Shown here piece after piece: positions 8,357 through 16,605 of a stretch of 64,000 bases of DNA. The stretch covers positions 524,490 through 588,489 of the forward strand of contig JAVZEV010000001.1 of assembly GCA_038873195.1 (NCBI GenBank). Reading direction: 5' to 3'. Positions within the stretch are counted from its first letter, which is position 1. Each line of letters starts with the position of its first letter. The notes under the pieces are model-generated. The model was given only the letters and a program-made list of their open reading frames with translations, had not been told where the DNA came from and did no database searches. Position numbers and translations under genes: made by a program. Source of the DNA: Candidatus Bathyarchaeia archaeon (GTDB taxonomy: Archaea > Thermoproteota > Bathyarchaeia > Bathyarchaeales > Bathycorpusculaceae).

Positions 8357-9342
8357 GCCTTAATGTCTGAATAAATTTGAGAACAACAAAGCGAAGAAAA
8401 CACAGGTTCGTAACCCAACTTTTCGGCGAATCGTATCGCCTCTTCCGCGGGAAAGGCTATGGCGTCTACTCCAGCTTTTATGGCTAGAACATCCGTTTTC
8501 GCACGGTGCGCGCCTTTCGGTCTCATACAGCCCAGAACCAAAGGCGTTTCTGGAAACATCAACCTTGCAGTTAGTGTGACCTTTGCGATGTCTGCGGGTT
8601 CTGGCGGGTTTACTTTTTCCATTTTTGTTCCATGTATTGGCATGAACGCGATTATGACTAATGCGGAAGACTTGTAATTGGATATCATCTTTAAAGCGTG
8701 AAGTTCACCTTTCAACTCTCCATAATGAAGCCCAACAATCACGTGAGGCACGAAGACAATTCGCGCGTCATGTAACGCCTTTAATGAGTTTTCGTAATCC
8801 TCAACTGTCACGTTTAGGTTGTAGATTTCTTTTATTGTTTCGTCAGAGCCGATTATGTCGATAAGGGCGGCGTCCACTTTGGCGTCTTTCAGTTTTTTAG
8901 CTGTATCAAAGTTTATTATGCCTGTGTGAACAAAGACCGTCATGTCTAATTCACGTTTAATCTTTCCAATGGCGTCCACGAAATGTTCCAATGGCACAGA
9001 ACCGTCTGGTAGGCATCCTCCGCTTATTAGGCAGCCTAAAGCGCCTTCATTTTTGAGCTTAACGCACAATTCAAACAGTTTTTCAGGCGTGTTAGCTGGA
9101 TACATGGTTTCTAGAACTATTCCGCCGCAATGCTTACATTTTAATGCGCAGCCTTTTCCTGTCACGGAGATTGTTGGAAAGTCTTTCGGCGAAGAACAGT
9201 AATAGCTTGTCTTGTAATACATGAAGCTTGGCGCATAAAGGCGAATTTTTCTGTGCCTAGAGAAGAGGGTAGGCGTGTCTAACAGTTTCACAAGTTCGCT
9301 CTCATTCATTTGCCAAACAGTTTCAGGTGAAAGCGGAGTCAT
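8353..9342 (-). CDS. lipS1: Radical SAM protein, LipS1-like (archaeal lipoyl synthase subunit)
   Basis: A 329-residue radical SAM protein with the cluster motif CALKCKHC at Cys65, Cys69 and Cys72. Additional cysteines at Cys49, in LGCMRPKG, and in SSLCCSQ near the C-terminus could bind an auxiliary cluster. It resembles the uncharacterised biotin-synthase homologues of archaea, a group that includes LipS1 of Thermococcus; LipS1 and LipS2 together insert two sulfurs into octanoyl groups. A second radical-SAM gene resembling LipS2 lies just beyond the small regulator upstream, divergently transcribed. The family assignment is from memory of motifs and needs a search; a different sulfur-insertion role is possible. 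Confidence 0.6.
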   Translation of the reverse strand: MTPLSPETVWQMNESELVKLLDTPTLFSRHRKIRLYAPSFMYYKTSYYCSSPKDFPTISVTGKGCALKCKHCGGIVLETMYPANTPEKLFELCVKLKNEGALGCLISGGCLPDGSVPLEHFVDAIGKIKRELDMTVFVHTGIINFDTAKKLKDAKVDAALIDIIGSDETIKEIYNLNVTVEDYENSLKALHDARIVFVPHVIVGLHYGELKGELHALKMISNYKSSALVIIAFMPIHGTKMEKVNPPEPADIAKVTLTARLMFPETPLVLGCMRPKGAHRAKTDVLAIKAGVDAIAFPAEEAIRFAEKLGYEPVFSSLCCSQIYSDIKA

Positions 9343-9405
9343 TAATCTTCTTTTAAGAAACCCTTCACTGCCTGCTTAATAGTTTTCGTTTTTTTCTCGC
9401 CGATT

Positions 9406-9804
9406 CTATTTTTCTTCGTTTTCAACCTGTTTTGAAAGTGTTGGAACGACTTGCAAAGCCTCGTCCATCACTTTAATGGCGCTTGTTACTTTTTCGAGGT
9501 ATTTTTGGAAGCTGAGGGTTTTGAAAACGGTTGCGCCTCTTTCTGTGATTGCATACAGTGTTTTTGTGCCGGAAATGCGCTCTTGGACGAGTCCGTATTT
9601 GATTAGAGAGTTTAGACGCTGTTCGACAATGGTGCAGTCCATGTTGGTTTCGTAGGCTATGCTGTCGATGGTTAGGGGCTTCTTTATTATTGCGCCTAGA
9701 ATATCCTCGTAGGTTTCAAGTTTTGATTTTCGCATCTGCATACGCCACTGTCCTTGTTTTATGCGGTTTGGATAAATCATTTGTGAATTCAAAATCTTTA
9801 GCAA
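9406..9804 (-). CDS. Winged-helix regulator (HTH_45-like)
   Basis: A 132-residue protein whose core (about residues 25-95) is an archaeal winged helix: KPLTIDSIAYETNMDCTIVE forms the helix-turn-helix and LVQERISGTKTLYAITERGA the wing. The last 35 residues form a helix that may dimerise. A later start at residues 22 or 24 (Met-Gln-Met-Arg) is equally possible, because the first 20 residues look unconserved. It lies between the two putative lipoyl synthase genes and is a candidate local regulator; that role is inference. Confidence 0.65.
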   Translation of the reverse strand: MLKILNSQMIYPNRIKQGQWRMQMRKSKLETYEDILGAIIKKPLTIDSIAYETNMDCTIVEQRLNSLIKYGLVQERISGTKTLYAITERGATVFKTLSFQKYLEKVTSAIKVMDEALQVVPTLSKQVENEEK

Positions 9805-9872
9805 AAAAACAATTGTAACAGATATTAAGCCAAGCCGTGCCTATTTAATTTCGTAAAAGGGCGTGTAAACGA

Positions 9873-10895
9873 GTGACTGCCGCTGATGATCTGCCAAGGC
9901 GAATTCGTGTTTCGTTAGGTTCAGCCATTGTTCTCGGGCTTTTGAAGGGTAAGCTTGACGCTGCGCCAACAACCATTTATTTAATGACGTATCGAAAGGA
10001 TAAATGCAGTGCAAATTGCAGTTTTTGTCCGCAAGCTCGAGAAAGCCATGGTAGAGCAGACATGCTTTCTAGAGTTTCATGGCCTATTTTCTTAACTGGA
10101 AAAGTGCTTGATGGAATCGAGAGTGCCGTCGAAAGTGGCAAGGTCAAACGTGTTTGCGTCCAAGCCTTGAATTATCCACGCGTCTTTAATGATTTGGTAG
10201 CCATTGTAAAAGCGATACGTCGAAGAGTTAATGTTTCGATTTCAATTTCTTGTCAGCCTCTTAACAGTGACAACTTGAGGCGGTTAGCTGAGGCGGGTGT
10301 AGAAAGGATAGGGATTCCATTAGACGCTGCCACAGAGCAATTGTTTAACAAGGTTAAAGGAACGGGTGCTGGAGGACCTTACAATTGGAAACGACAGTTT
10401 GACTTGTTGAATGAGGCGGTTAATGTTTTTGGAAAGGGTAAGGTTAGCACACACTTGATTGTTGGGCTGGGAGAAAAAGAAAAGGAAATGGTTCAAGCCA
10501 TTCAAACATGCGTGGACATGGGTGTTTTGCCGGCGCTTTTTGCTTTTACGCCGATAAGCGGAACGGCTTTGGAAAACAAAGCTCAACCGCCAATTGAGAG
10601 ATACAGGCGAATCCAAATTGCTAGGCATTTAATAGTTCATGGGATAGCCAGATACGGGAATATGCGTTTTGATGAAGAAGGAAACATACAAGGTTTCGGT
10701 GTGGATGAGAAGGTGTTGTGGCAGATTGCCCAAACAGGCGAACCTTTCCTTACTTCTGGATGTCCAAGCTGTAACCGTCCCTATTATAACGAGAAGCCAA
10801 GCGGTCCCATGTTCAATTATCCTAAGGACTTAACGGAAGAAGAACTTGTCACTGTTTGGAAACAGTTAGGCTTACATGGGGCACAAAAGTATTGA
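9873..10895 (+). CDS. lipS2: Radical SAM protein, LipS2-like (archaeal lipoyl synthase subunit)
   Basis: A 340-residue radical SAM enzyme with the motif CSANCSFC at Cys45, Cys49 and Cys52. A C-terminal segment SGCPSCNRPYYNEKP adds a CxxC pair suited to an auxiliary iron-sulfur cluster. The overall layout matches archaeal biotin-synthase-related proteins that include Thermococcus LipS2, the partner of LipS1 in lipoyl synthesis. GTG start. The 3' end overlaps the polymerase start by 4 nt (TTGA). The paired occurrence with the LipS1-like gene 0.5 kb away supports the assignment; true biotin synthase is less likely because no other biotin gene is present. Confidence 0.6.
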   Translation: MTAADDLPRRIRVSLGSAIVLGLLKGKLDAAPTTIYLMTYRKDKCSANCSFCPQARESHGRADMLSRVSWPIFLTGKVLDGIESAVESGKVKRVCVQALNYPRVFNDLVAIVKAIRRRVNVSISISCQPLNSDNLRRLAEAGVERIGIPLDAATEQLFNKVKGTGAGGPYNWKRQFDLLNEAVNVFGKGKVSTHLIVGLGEKEKEMVQAIQTCVDMGVLPALFAFTPISGTALENKAQPPIERYRRIQIARHLIVHGIARYGNMRFDEEGNIQGFGVDEKVLWQIAQTGEPFLTSGCPSCNRPYYNEKPSGPMFNYPKDLTEEELVTVWKQLGLHGAQKY

Positions 10896-12787
10896 ACTCT
10901 TTTTATCTTCTCGACGCGACAGTGACGGAGACAAACGCGGTAAAGCTGAAGTTTCTTGATGCCTATGGAAAAATCAAGGAAGTCGTAGATGACAAATATA
11001 AACCATATTTCTTCATACCTTATCCGCCAACAAACGAAGATTTGGAAGTCATCAGATATTTTAGCGGCAACCTCCAAACTGCAGAAAAAATAGAACTTTT
11101 CAGTGGCGAAAAGAAGATTTTTGGGAAAGTTTTTTGGCTGAATCCGAAGATTGCCCTGAAAGCGGTTGGACGAATGCGGCAGGTTTGGGAGGGCGAAATT
11201 GAATTTTCAAGGTCGTATGTTTATGATAATGGTTTGGTTTTTGGAGCCCTTCATTCCGAAGAGCCGTTGAGGCTGTTTTTGGAAGTTTCCGCTGAAGCGA
11301 AGGAAAAGTTTGAGAAAATTTTCAGCGAAGTCAGAGCGAAAGATCCTTTGAAGTATGCGCAGATTTTCTATTGGTACACGCTTCTTTCTCAATCAATCCC
11401 GCACCTAAGCCCAGAGATTTTAGGCGTTAAGGAGATAGACCAAGAGAGGGTTTATTCTGCGTGGATGCTTTCTAGAATAGCGAATATTCCCTTGAATGAA
11501 GCGTTAACCAGTAGACGCGTTAGCGATTGGATAAAATCCATAATTTATACGCACTTGAGAAAGAACGGCATCCTCATTCCCACTTCGGAAGAGCTTAGAC
11601 GTGGAAAGCCCACGCACAGAGTTATTGGAGCATTAACTGTTTCGCCTACGCCCGGCGTTTACTTTAACACTGTTGTCTGCGATTTTGAGAGTCTATATCC
11701 CAGCTGTATTGACAGTTTCAATTTGTCCTACGAGACAGTGGATTGCGCACACACAGAATGCAGAGGTAACAAGATTTCAGAAGTTGACTATTACGTGTGC
11801 ACTAAACGGAGAGGTTTTTATTCTGTTCTCTTTGGCGCTTTAAAGGACTTGCGAATAAAACTGTTCAAGCCAGCCGCCAAGGACGCTTCATTGCCTGAAG
11901 AAGAGCGGAAAATGGCAAGCGTAGCAGCGAAGCTGTTGAAGCTTATTTTGGTTTCCAGTTACGGTGTAACCGTTCGCATTCACGGTGTTGCTTGTCCGCC
12001 GCTTGCTGATGCAATAACTGGATACAGTCGCTACTCGCTTAGGGAAACTTGGAAAATGGCAGAAGAAAAGGGTTTGAGACCGCTTTACGGCGACACAGAC
12101 AGCATCTTCTTGGATAACGCGTCAAACGAGCAAGTGGAATGGCTAATCAAAAAAGTAAAAGAAAGATTCAATTTGGATTTGGCTGTGGAAAAACGCTATA
12201 ACCTATGCGTTTTGCCTAAAGCAAAAAAAGCCTATTTCGGAATCTTGCCAGACGGAACGCCGGATATTAAAGGAGTCACTCCCATAAAGTCTAACGCTCC
12301 AAAGTTCATCAACATGGTTTTTCAACAATGCGTTAAGGCGCTTTCAACAGTTAAGAATCTTGAGGATTTTGAGCAAGCAAAGAAAGTGATTAAAGATATT
12401 GTTAAAAAGGCTGTTGATGATTTGAGGAGTAGACGGGTTACATTGGAAGATTTGGTTTATACGGTGAGGCTTTATTTTGACCCTAACGAGAAAGTTGCGG
12501 AGATGAAAACTGCCGCGCAGCAATACCAATGTGCACTGCAGCTGATAGATTCTGGCAAGAAACTTGAAAGGTGGGACACAGTTTCGTTTGTAAAAGTGAA
12601 ATCATTCAATTATAAAGGAAGAAACTTCACTGTAAAACCGGCTGAGTTTGTGAAAAGCTTAAATGAAATAAACGTTGAAGATTACATTCGAAACTTGCTA
12701 ACTGCTCTGAATCAAACTTTTCATCCGATGGGCATCAAATTGGAAACAGAAAAGGAAACGGAAATCTCAAAATGGCTGGGTTTTTAG
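10892..12787 (+). CDS. Family B DNA polymerase lacking the 3'-5' exonuclease domain
   Basis: A 631-residue family B polymerase. The N-terminal domain starts NSFYLLDATV as in archaeal PolB. Motif A (DFESLYPSCID) and motif C (YGDTDSIFL) are intact, with both catalytic Asp residues. Motif B reads KLILVSSYG, where the usual Asn is Val. Where the exonuclease domain with its DIE, NxxFD and YxxxD motifs should sit, the chain goes from a degenerate LFLEVS straight to the palm linker, so proofreading is absent and the protein is about 130 residues short. A Cys/His cluster (CAHTEC, then YYVC) lies between motifs A and B. The TTG at 10892 was chosen because it overlaps the previous stop and matches the PolB N-terminus. 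It may be an archaeal accessory or PolB2-like polymerase for repair or translesion synthesis. Confidence 0.85.
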   Translation: MNSFYLLDATVTETNAVKLKFLDAYGKIKEVVDDKYKPYFFIPYPPTNEDLEVIRYFSGNLQTAEKIELFSGEKKIFGKVFWLNPKIALKAVGRMRQVWEGEIEFSRSYVYDNGLVFGALHSEEPLRLFLEVSAEAKEKFEKIFSEVRAKDPLKYAQIFYWYTLLSQSIPHLSPEILGVKEIDQERVYSAWMLSRIANIPLNEALTSRRVSDWIKSIIYTHLRKNGILIPTSEELRRGKPTHRVIGALTVSPTPGVYFNTVVCDFESLYPSCIDSFNLSYETVDCAHTECRGNKISEVDYYVCTKRRGFYSVLFGALKDLRIKLFKPAAKDASLPEEERKMASVAAKLLKLILVSSYGVTVRIHGVACPPLADAITGYSRYSLRETWKMAEEKGLRPLYGDTDSIFLDNASNEQVEWLIKKVKERFNLDLAVEKRYNLCVLPKAKKAYFGILPDGTPDIKGVTPIKSNAPKFINMVFQQCVKALSTVKNLEDFEQAKKVIKDIVKKAVDDLRSRRVTLEDLVYTVRLYFDPNEKVAEMKTAAQQYQCALQLIDSGKKLERWDTVSFVKVKSFNYKGRNFTVKPAEFVKSLNEINVEDYIRNLLTALNQTFHPMGIKLETEKETEISKWLGF

Positions 12788-12850
12788 TCGAAAAATCTAT
12801 GTGTAGGATAAGGTTAATGCTTTTCTAAAACCGATATAGGTGAGAAAGAT

Positions 12851-13762
12851 TTGGTGGAAGCAGCCGCAGAAGACAAACGAATAACTCTGAAGGAAGCAGT
12901 AAAGCTTGTTCCAGACGGCGCGCATTTGTTCTGGGGAGGCTTCGGCTTTCAACGTCCTCCCATGGCTTTTGCACATGAACTTGTGAGACAGAAAAAGCGC
13001 AACCTTACAATCTACACTTGCGGTTCCGAAATGGACATTGACATACTCTCTGGCGCCTACGTGGTTTCACACTTTGAACTAGCATTTTTTGCCATTGAAG
13101 GCATAGGTTTAGCACCAAATATTCAGCGAAGAGTCCGCGAAGGCGCAATTCAAATTGAAGATTACACAAATTTGGCTATGGCTCTGCGTTTCTTTGGCGG
13201 AGCATTAGGCGTTCCCTTCATGCCTTTGAAAAGCATGTTAGGCACAGATTTGCTTGCAAAAAAGAGATTTAGACCCAAAAAGGCAGAAGTAATCACTTGC
13301 CCCTTCACTGGCGAGAAAGTCGTGTTGGTTCCTTCCGTCCATCCAGACTTCAGCATAGTCCATGTTTCACGTGTTGACCGTGAAGGCAATGCTCAGATAG
13401 ACGGCATAAAAGGCGAAGACATAGAAGGCGCAAGAGCCGGCAAAAAACTAATTGTTATGGCTGAAGAAATCGTTGACACAGAATTTATCCGCTCTCAACC
13501 AGACCAAACAGTCATACCAAACATTTACGTTACGCATGTTGTTGAATGTCCATGGGGCTCGTATCCAATGATGGTTTACAATTATTACGATTACGACATG
13601 GAGCACATCCGCATGTACTACGAGCAATGCAAAACAGAAGAAGGCTGGCAAAAATACTGCAATGAATACATAACAAGCGTAGACGACCATAAGGAATTCC
13701 TAAGAAAAATCGGAAACGAAAAACTACAAAAACTCAAAGCCAAAAGACCGCTTCCATACTAG
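12851..13762 (+). CDS. CoA-transferase subunit A (glutaconate CoA-transferase-like)
   Basis: A 303-residue class I CoA-transferase alpha subunit. It shows the Gly-rich GAHLFWGGFGFQRPPMAFAH segment near residue 25 and a conserved HVSRVDREGNAQIDG stretch before the C-terminal third. The beta subunit follows 20 nt downstream and acetoacetyl-CoA synthetase after it, forming one operon. The enzyme moves CoA between carboxylic acids; acetoacetate, glutaconate or a branched acid are candidates and sequence alone does not decide. TTG start after GGTGAG. Confidence 0.82.
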   Translation: MVEAAAEDKRITLKEAVKLVPDGAHLFWGGFGFQRPPMAFAHELVRQKKRNLTIYTCGSEMDIDILSGAYVVSHFELAFFAIEGIGLAPNIQRRVREGAIQIEDYTNLAMALRFFGGALGVPFMPLKSMLGTDLLAKKRFRPKKAEVITCPFTGEKVVLVPSVHPDFSIVHVSRVDREGNAQIDGIKGEDIEGARAGKKLIVMAEEIVDTEFIRSQPDQTVIPNIYVTHVVECPWGSYPMMVYNYYDYDMEHIRMYYEQCKTEEGWQKYCNEYITSVDDHKEFLRKIGNEKLQKLKAKRPLPY

Positions 13763-13782
13763 AAAAAAGGAGAGAGAACAAA

Positions 13783-14577
13783 ATGAAGAAAAAATACGCA
13801 AAACTCGGCGAATTCACAACGTTAGAGCTCATGGCTGTTTGCGGAGCAAGAGCAATAAAAAACGGCGAAGTCGTCTTCATAGGCACCGGACTGCCAATGA
13901 TAGCTGCAATGCTAGCAAAACGGACACACGCGCCAAACGCAAAAATAGTTTACGAAGCCGGATTCATCGACTCAAACGCCATAGACATCGCACTATCAAT
14001 AGCTGACTCAAGACTAGGCTACCGCGCATCAGGCGCAATCGGATTAATCGAAACATTAGGCTTAATGCTACAAGGCGGACACGTGGATGTTGGTTTCGTA
14101 GGCGCAGCACAAATCGACGAATACGGAAACATAAACACCACATACATAGGACCATTCGAAAAACCAAACGTTAGACTACCAGGCAGCGGCGGAGGAAACG
14201 ACATAGTCTCATCAGCCAAACGCATAGTAATCATAATGACGCATGAAAAAAGAAAAATGGTGAAAAAACTCGATTACATGACAAGCCCAGGCTTCATAAA
14301 CGGACCAGGCGCCAGAGAAAAAGCTGGATTACGCGGTGGCGGTCCATCGCTTGTTGTTACTAATCTTTGTCAGATGGACTTTGACCCGCAGACTAAAAGA
14401 GTCAGATTGGCTGCGGTTCATCCAGGCGTTTCAGTGAAACAAGTGCTGGAAAACAGCGGCTTCGACTTAATAGTGCCAAAAGAAGTGCCGACAACGGAAC
14501 TGCCAACTTATGAAGAGCTTAAGCTTCTTAGGGAAATAGACCCTCAAGGCATTTACATACCGAGAAATAAAGCTTAG
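13783..14577 (+). CDS. CoA-transferase subunit B (glutaconate CoA-transferase-like)
   Basis: A 264-residue beta subunit of a class I CoA-transferase. The segment KIVYEAGFIDS near residue 50 holds the Glu expected to form the glutamyl-CoA thioester. Later Gly-rich loops (GSGGGNDIVSSAKR and GGGPSLVVTN) match the family. It pairs with the upstream alpha subunit and is followed 28 nt later by acetoacetyl-CoA synthetase. RBS GGAGAG. Substrate is unproven; an acyl-CoA/acetate exchange in amino-acid or ketone-acid breakdown fits the context. Confidence 0.82.
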   Translation: MKKKYAKLGEFTTLELMAVCGARAIKNGEVVFIGTGLPMIAAMLAKRTHAPNAKIVYEAGFIDSNAIDIALSIADSRLGYRASGAIGLIETLGLMLQGGHVDVGFVGAAQIDEYGNINTTYIGPFEKPNVRLPGSGGGNDIVSSAKRIVIIMTHEKRKMVKKLDYMTSPGFINGPGAREKAGLRGGGPSLVVTNLCQMDFDPQTKRVRLAAVHPGVSVKQVLENSGFDLIVPKEVPTTELPTYEELKLLREIDPQGIYIPRNKA

Positions 14578-14605
14578 TTGAGTTTTTGCTGCATGGGATA
14601 GGACT

Positions 14606-16573
14606 ATGGGAAAACTGCTTTGGAAACCTTCTGCGGAACGCATAGAAAAGGCGAATATGACCAAGTTTATTGATTTCGTTAACAAGAAGTACTCTTTGAA
14701 GATAAGTTCTTACTTTCAACTTTACAACTGGTCAATCGAGAACATACCAGATTTTTGGGCCGCCATGTGGGAGTTCGGTAAGGTCATATGTTCACGCAAA
14801 TACGAAAAAGTCGTTGACGACTTAAACAAGTTTCCTGGAGCAAAATGGTTTGTTGGAGCAAGGCTGAATTTTGCGGAAAACCTTCTAAGATACAGAGACA
14901 ACCACACTGCTTTCATATTCAAGGGCGAAAACGGGAAAACAGCTAAAATAACCTATGCAGAATTATACAATAAAGTTGCTCGTCTTGCCAAATCACTACG
15001 AGAGATAGGCGTTGCTCCGGAAGACCGCGTGGTTGCCTACATGCCAAATTTAATCGAAACAGCTACTGCAATGCTTGCTGCAACAAGCGTCGGTGCAGTG
15101 TGGGCTTCATGTGGTGCAGAGTTAGGCGCCTCAGCAGTGCTGGACCGTTTGGGTCAAATTGCGCCTAAGGTTTTGTTTACGGCTGATGGGTACTGGTATA
15201 AAGGAAAAACCTTCAGCATTTTGGCTAATGTGGAAAAAATCGCTGGGCAGATTCCTTCGCTAGAAAAGGTTGTTGTTGCCTCGTTCACGGAAGATAAGCC
15301 AGACATCAGCAGCATTCCTCACTCTGCATATTACGAGGACTTCTTGTCGAAGGAGAAGCGTCCAGAAATTAGGTTTGAGCAGTTGCCTTCTGACCATCCC
15401 GTGTACATTATGTTTTCTTCTGGAACAACTGGCAAGCCAAAATGTATGGTGCAAGGAGCAGGCGGAATCCTCATTAACCATTTAAAAGAGCTTATGCTTC
15501 ACACAGATTTGAAACGTGAAGACATAATCATGTATATTACAAGTTGTAGTTGGATGATGTGGAACTGGCTTTTGAGCTCTTTAGCTGTGGGAGCCACCAT
15601 AGTTTTGTATGACGGGAACCCCTGCTATCCAAACGCTGATGCCATGTGGCGGTTAGTTCAAGATGAGCAGATAACCATTTTTGGCTGCAGCGCAAGCTAC
15701 ATAAACTTTCTAAGAAGCCAAAACGTTCAGCCATGCAAAAACTATGATTTGTCTTCGCTTCGGGAAATTTCCCAGACTGGCTCGCCATTGTCAGCAGAAG
15801 GGTTCGAGTACGTTTACGAAGCAATCAAAAAGGATTTGCATTTTAATTCGATAGCCGGCGGCACAGACATCAACGGTTGTTTCACAGCTGGAAGCCCAAC
15901 CCTTCCAGTATACGCTGGTGAACTGCAAGCTCCAGCGTTAGGGATGAAAATTAAGGCTTATGACGAAAAGGGCAATGCCGTGGTTGATAAGCAGGGGGAG
16001 CTTGTTTGCGAAGCACCAGCGCCTTCAATGCCGCTTTATTTCTGGAACGACCCAACCAACGAGAAGTATCTGGATGCATACTTCAGATTTTATCCGAATA
16101 AGAACGTGTGGCGGCACGGTGACTTCATAATCATCCACGGCGACACGGGCGGCGTAACTCACTGCGGACGCTCTGATGCTGTTTTAAAGCCTTCTGGAGT
16201 GCGCATAGGTACGGCTGAAATTTATAACATAGTGGAGAAACTGCCAGAAATCGCTGACAGTCTAGCCGTGGGGCAGGAATGGAAGGGAGACCAGCGCATA
16301 ATCCTATTCGTTAAAATTGCCCCGGGATATCGCCTAACAGAGGCTTTGAAAGATAAGATTAAGAAAAGCCTGCGGGAAAATGCTTCTCCACGACACGTGC
16401 CAGCTTTAATAATTGAAGCGCCAGACATTCCTTACACTTTTAACATGAAAAAAGTTGAGATTGCCGTTTGGAACATAATTCATGGCAAGCCTGTCATAAA
16501 TCGAGAGGCTTTGGTTAATCCGGAATCTCTTGATTATTTTGAGAAGATTCTTCCGGAGCTTCAGAAAGAATAG
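14606..16573 (+). CDS. Acetoacetyl-CoA synthetase (acetoacetate-CoA ligase)
   Basis: A 655-residue ANL-superfamily ligase. The N-terminal LWKPSAERIEKANMTKFIDF segment and the large N-terminal extension are specific to acetoacetate-CoA ligases. The AMP-binding loop FSSGTTGKPK lies near residue 270, and TGSPLSAEGFEYVY, GGTDINGCF and the late HGDFIIIH motif follow in normal order. The C-terminal FNMKKVEIAVW segment holds the catalytic Lys region. It activates acetoacetate with ATP to acetoacetyl-CoA. Last gene of the CoA-transferase operon; convergent with the DRE-TIM enzyme. Confidence 0.88.
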   Translation: MGKLLWKPSAERIEKANMTKFIDFVNKKYSLKISSYFQLYNWSIENIPDFWAAMWEFGKVICSRKYEKVVDDLNKFPGAKWFVGARLNFAENLLRYRDNHTAFIFKGENGKTAKITYAELYNKVARLAKSLREIGVAPEDRVVAYMPNLIETATAMLAATSVGAVWASCGAELGASAVLDRLGQIAPKVLFTADGYWYKGKTFSILANVEKIAGQIPSLEKVVVASFTEDKPDISSIPHSAYYEDFLSKEKRPEIRFEQLPSDHPVYIMFSSGTTGKPKCMVQGAGGILINHLKELMLHTDLKREDIIMYITSCSWMMWNWLLSSLAVGATIVLYDGNPCYPNADAMWRLVQDEQITIFGCSASYINFLRSQNVQPCKNYDLSSLREISQTGSPLSAEGFEYVYEAIKKDLHFNSIAGGTDINGCFTAGSPTLPVYAGELQAPALGMKIKAYDEKGNAVVDKQGELVCEAPAPSMPLYFWNDPTNEKYLDAYFRFYPNKNVWRHGDFIIIHGDTGGVTHCGRSDAVLKPSGVRIGTAEIYNIVEKLPEIADSLAVGQEWKGDQRIILFVKIAPGYRLTEALKDKIKKSLRENASPRHVPALIIEAPDIPYTFNMKKVEIAVWNIIHGKPVINREALVNPESLDYFEKILPELQKE

Positions 16574-16605
16574 TTCAACGATTGCAAGGCAACAAGCTAA
16601 AGGCG

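Noticed and set aside
10892-12787. PolB gene considered as part of the Cas1 element, as in described casposons
   Set aside because: It lies 15 kb away, outside the terminal repeats, between ordinary chromosomal genes.
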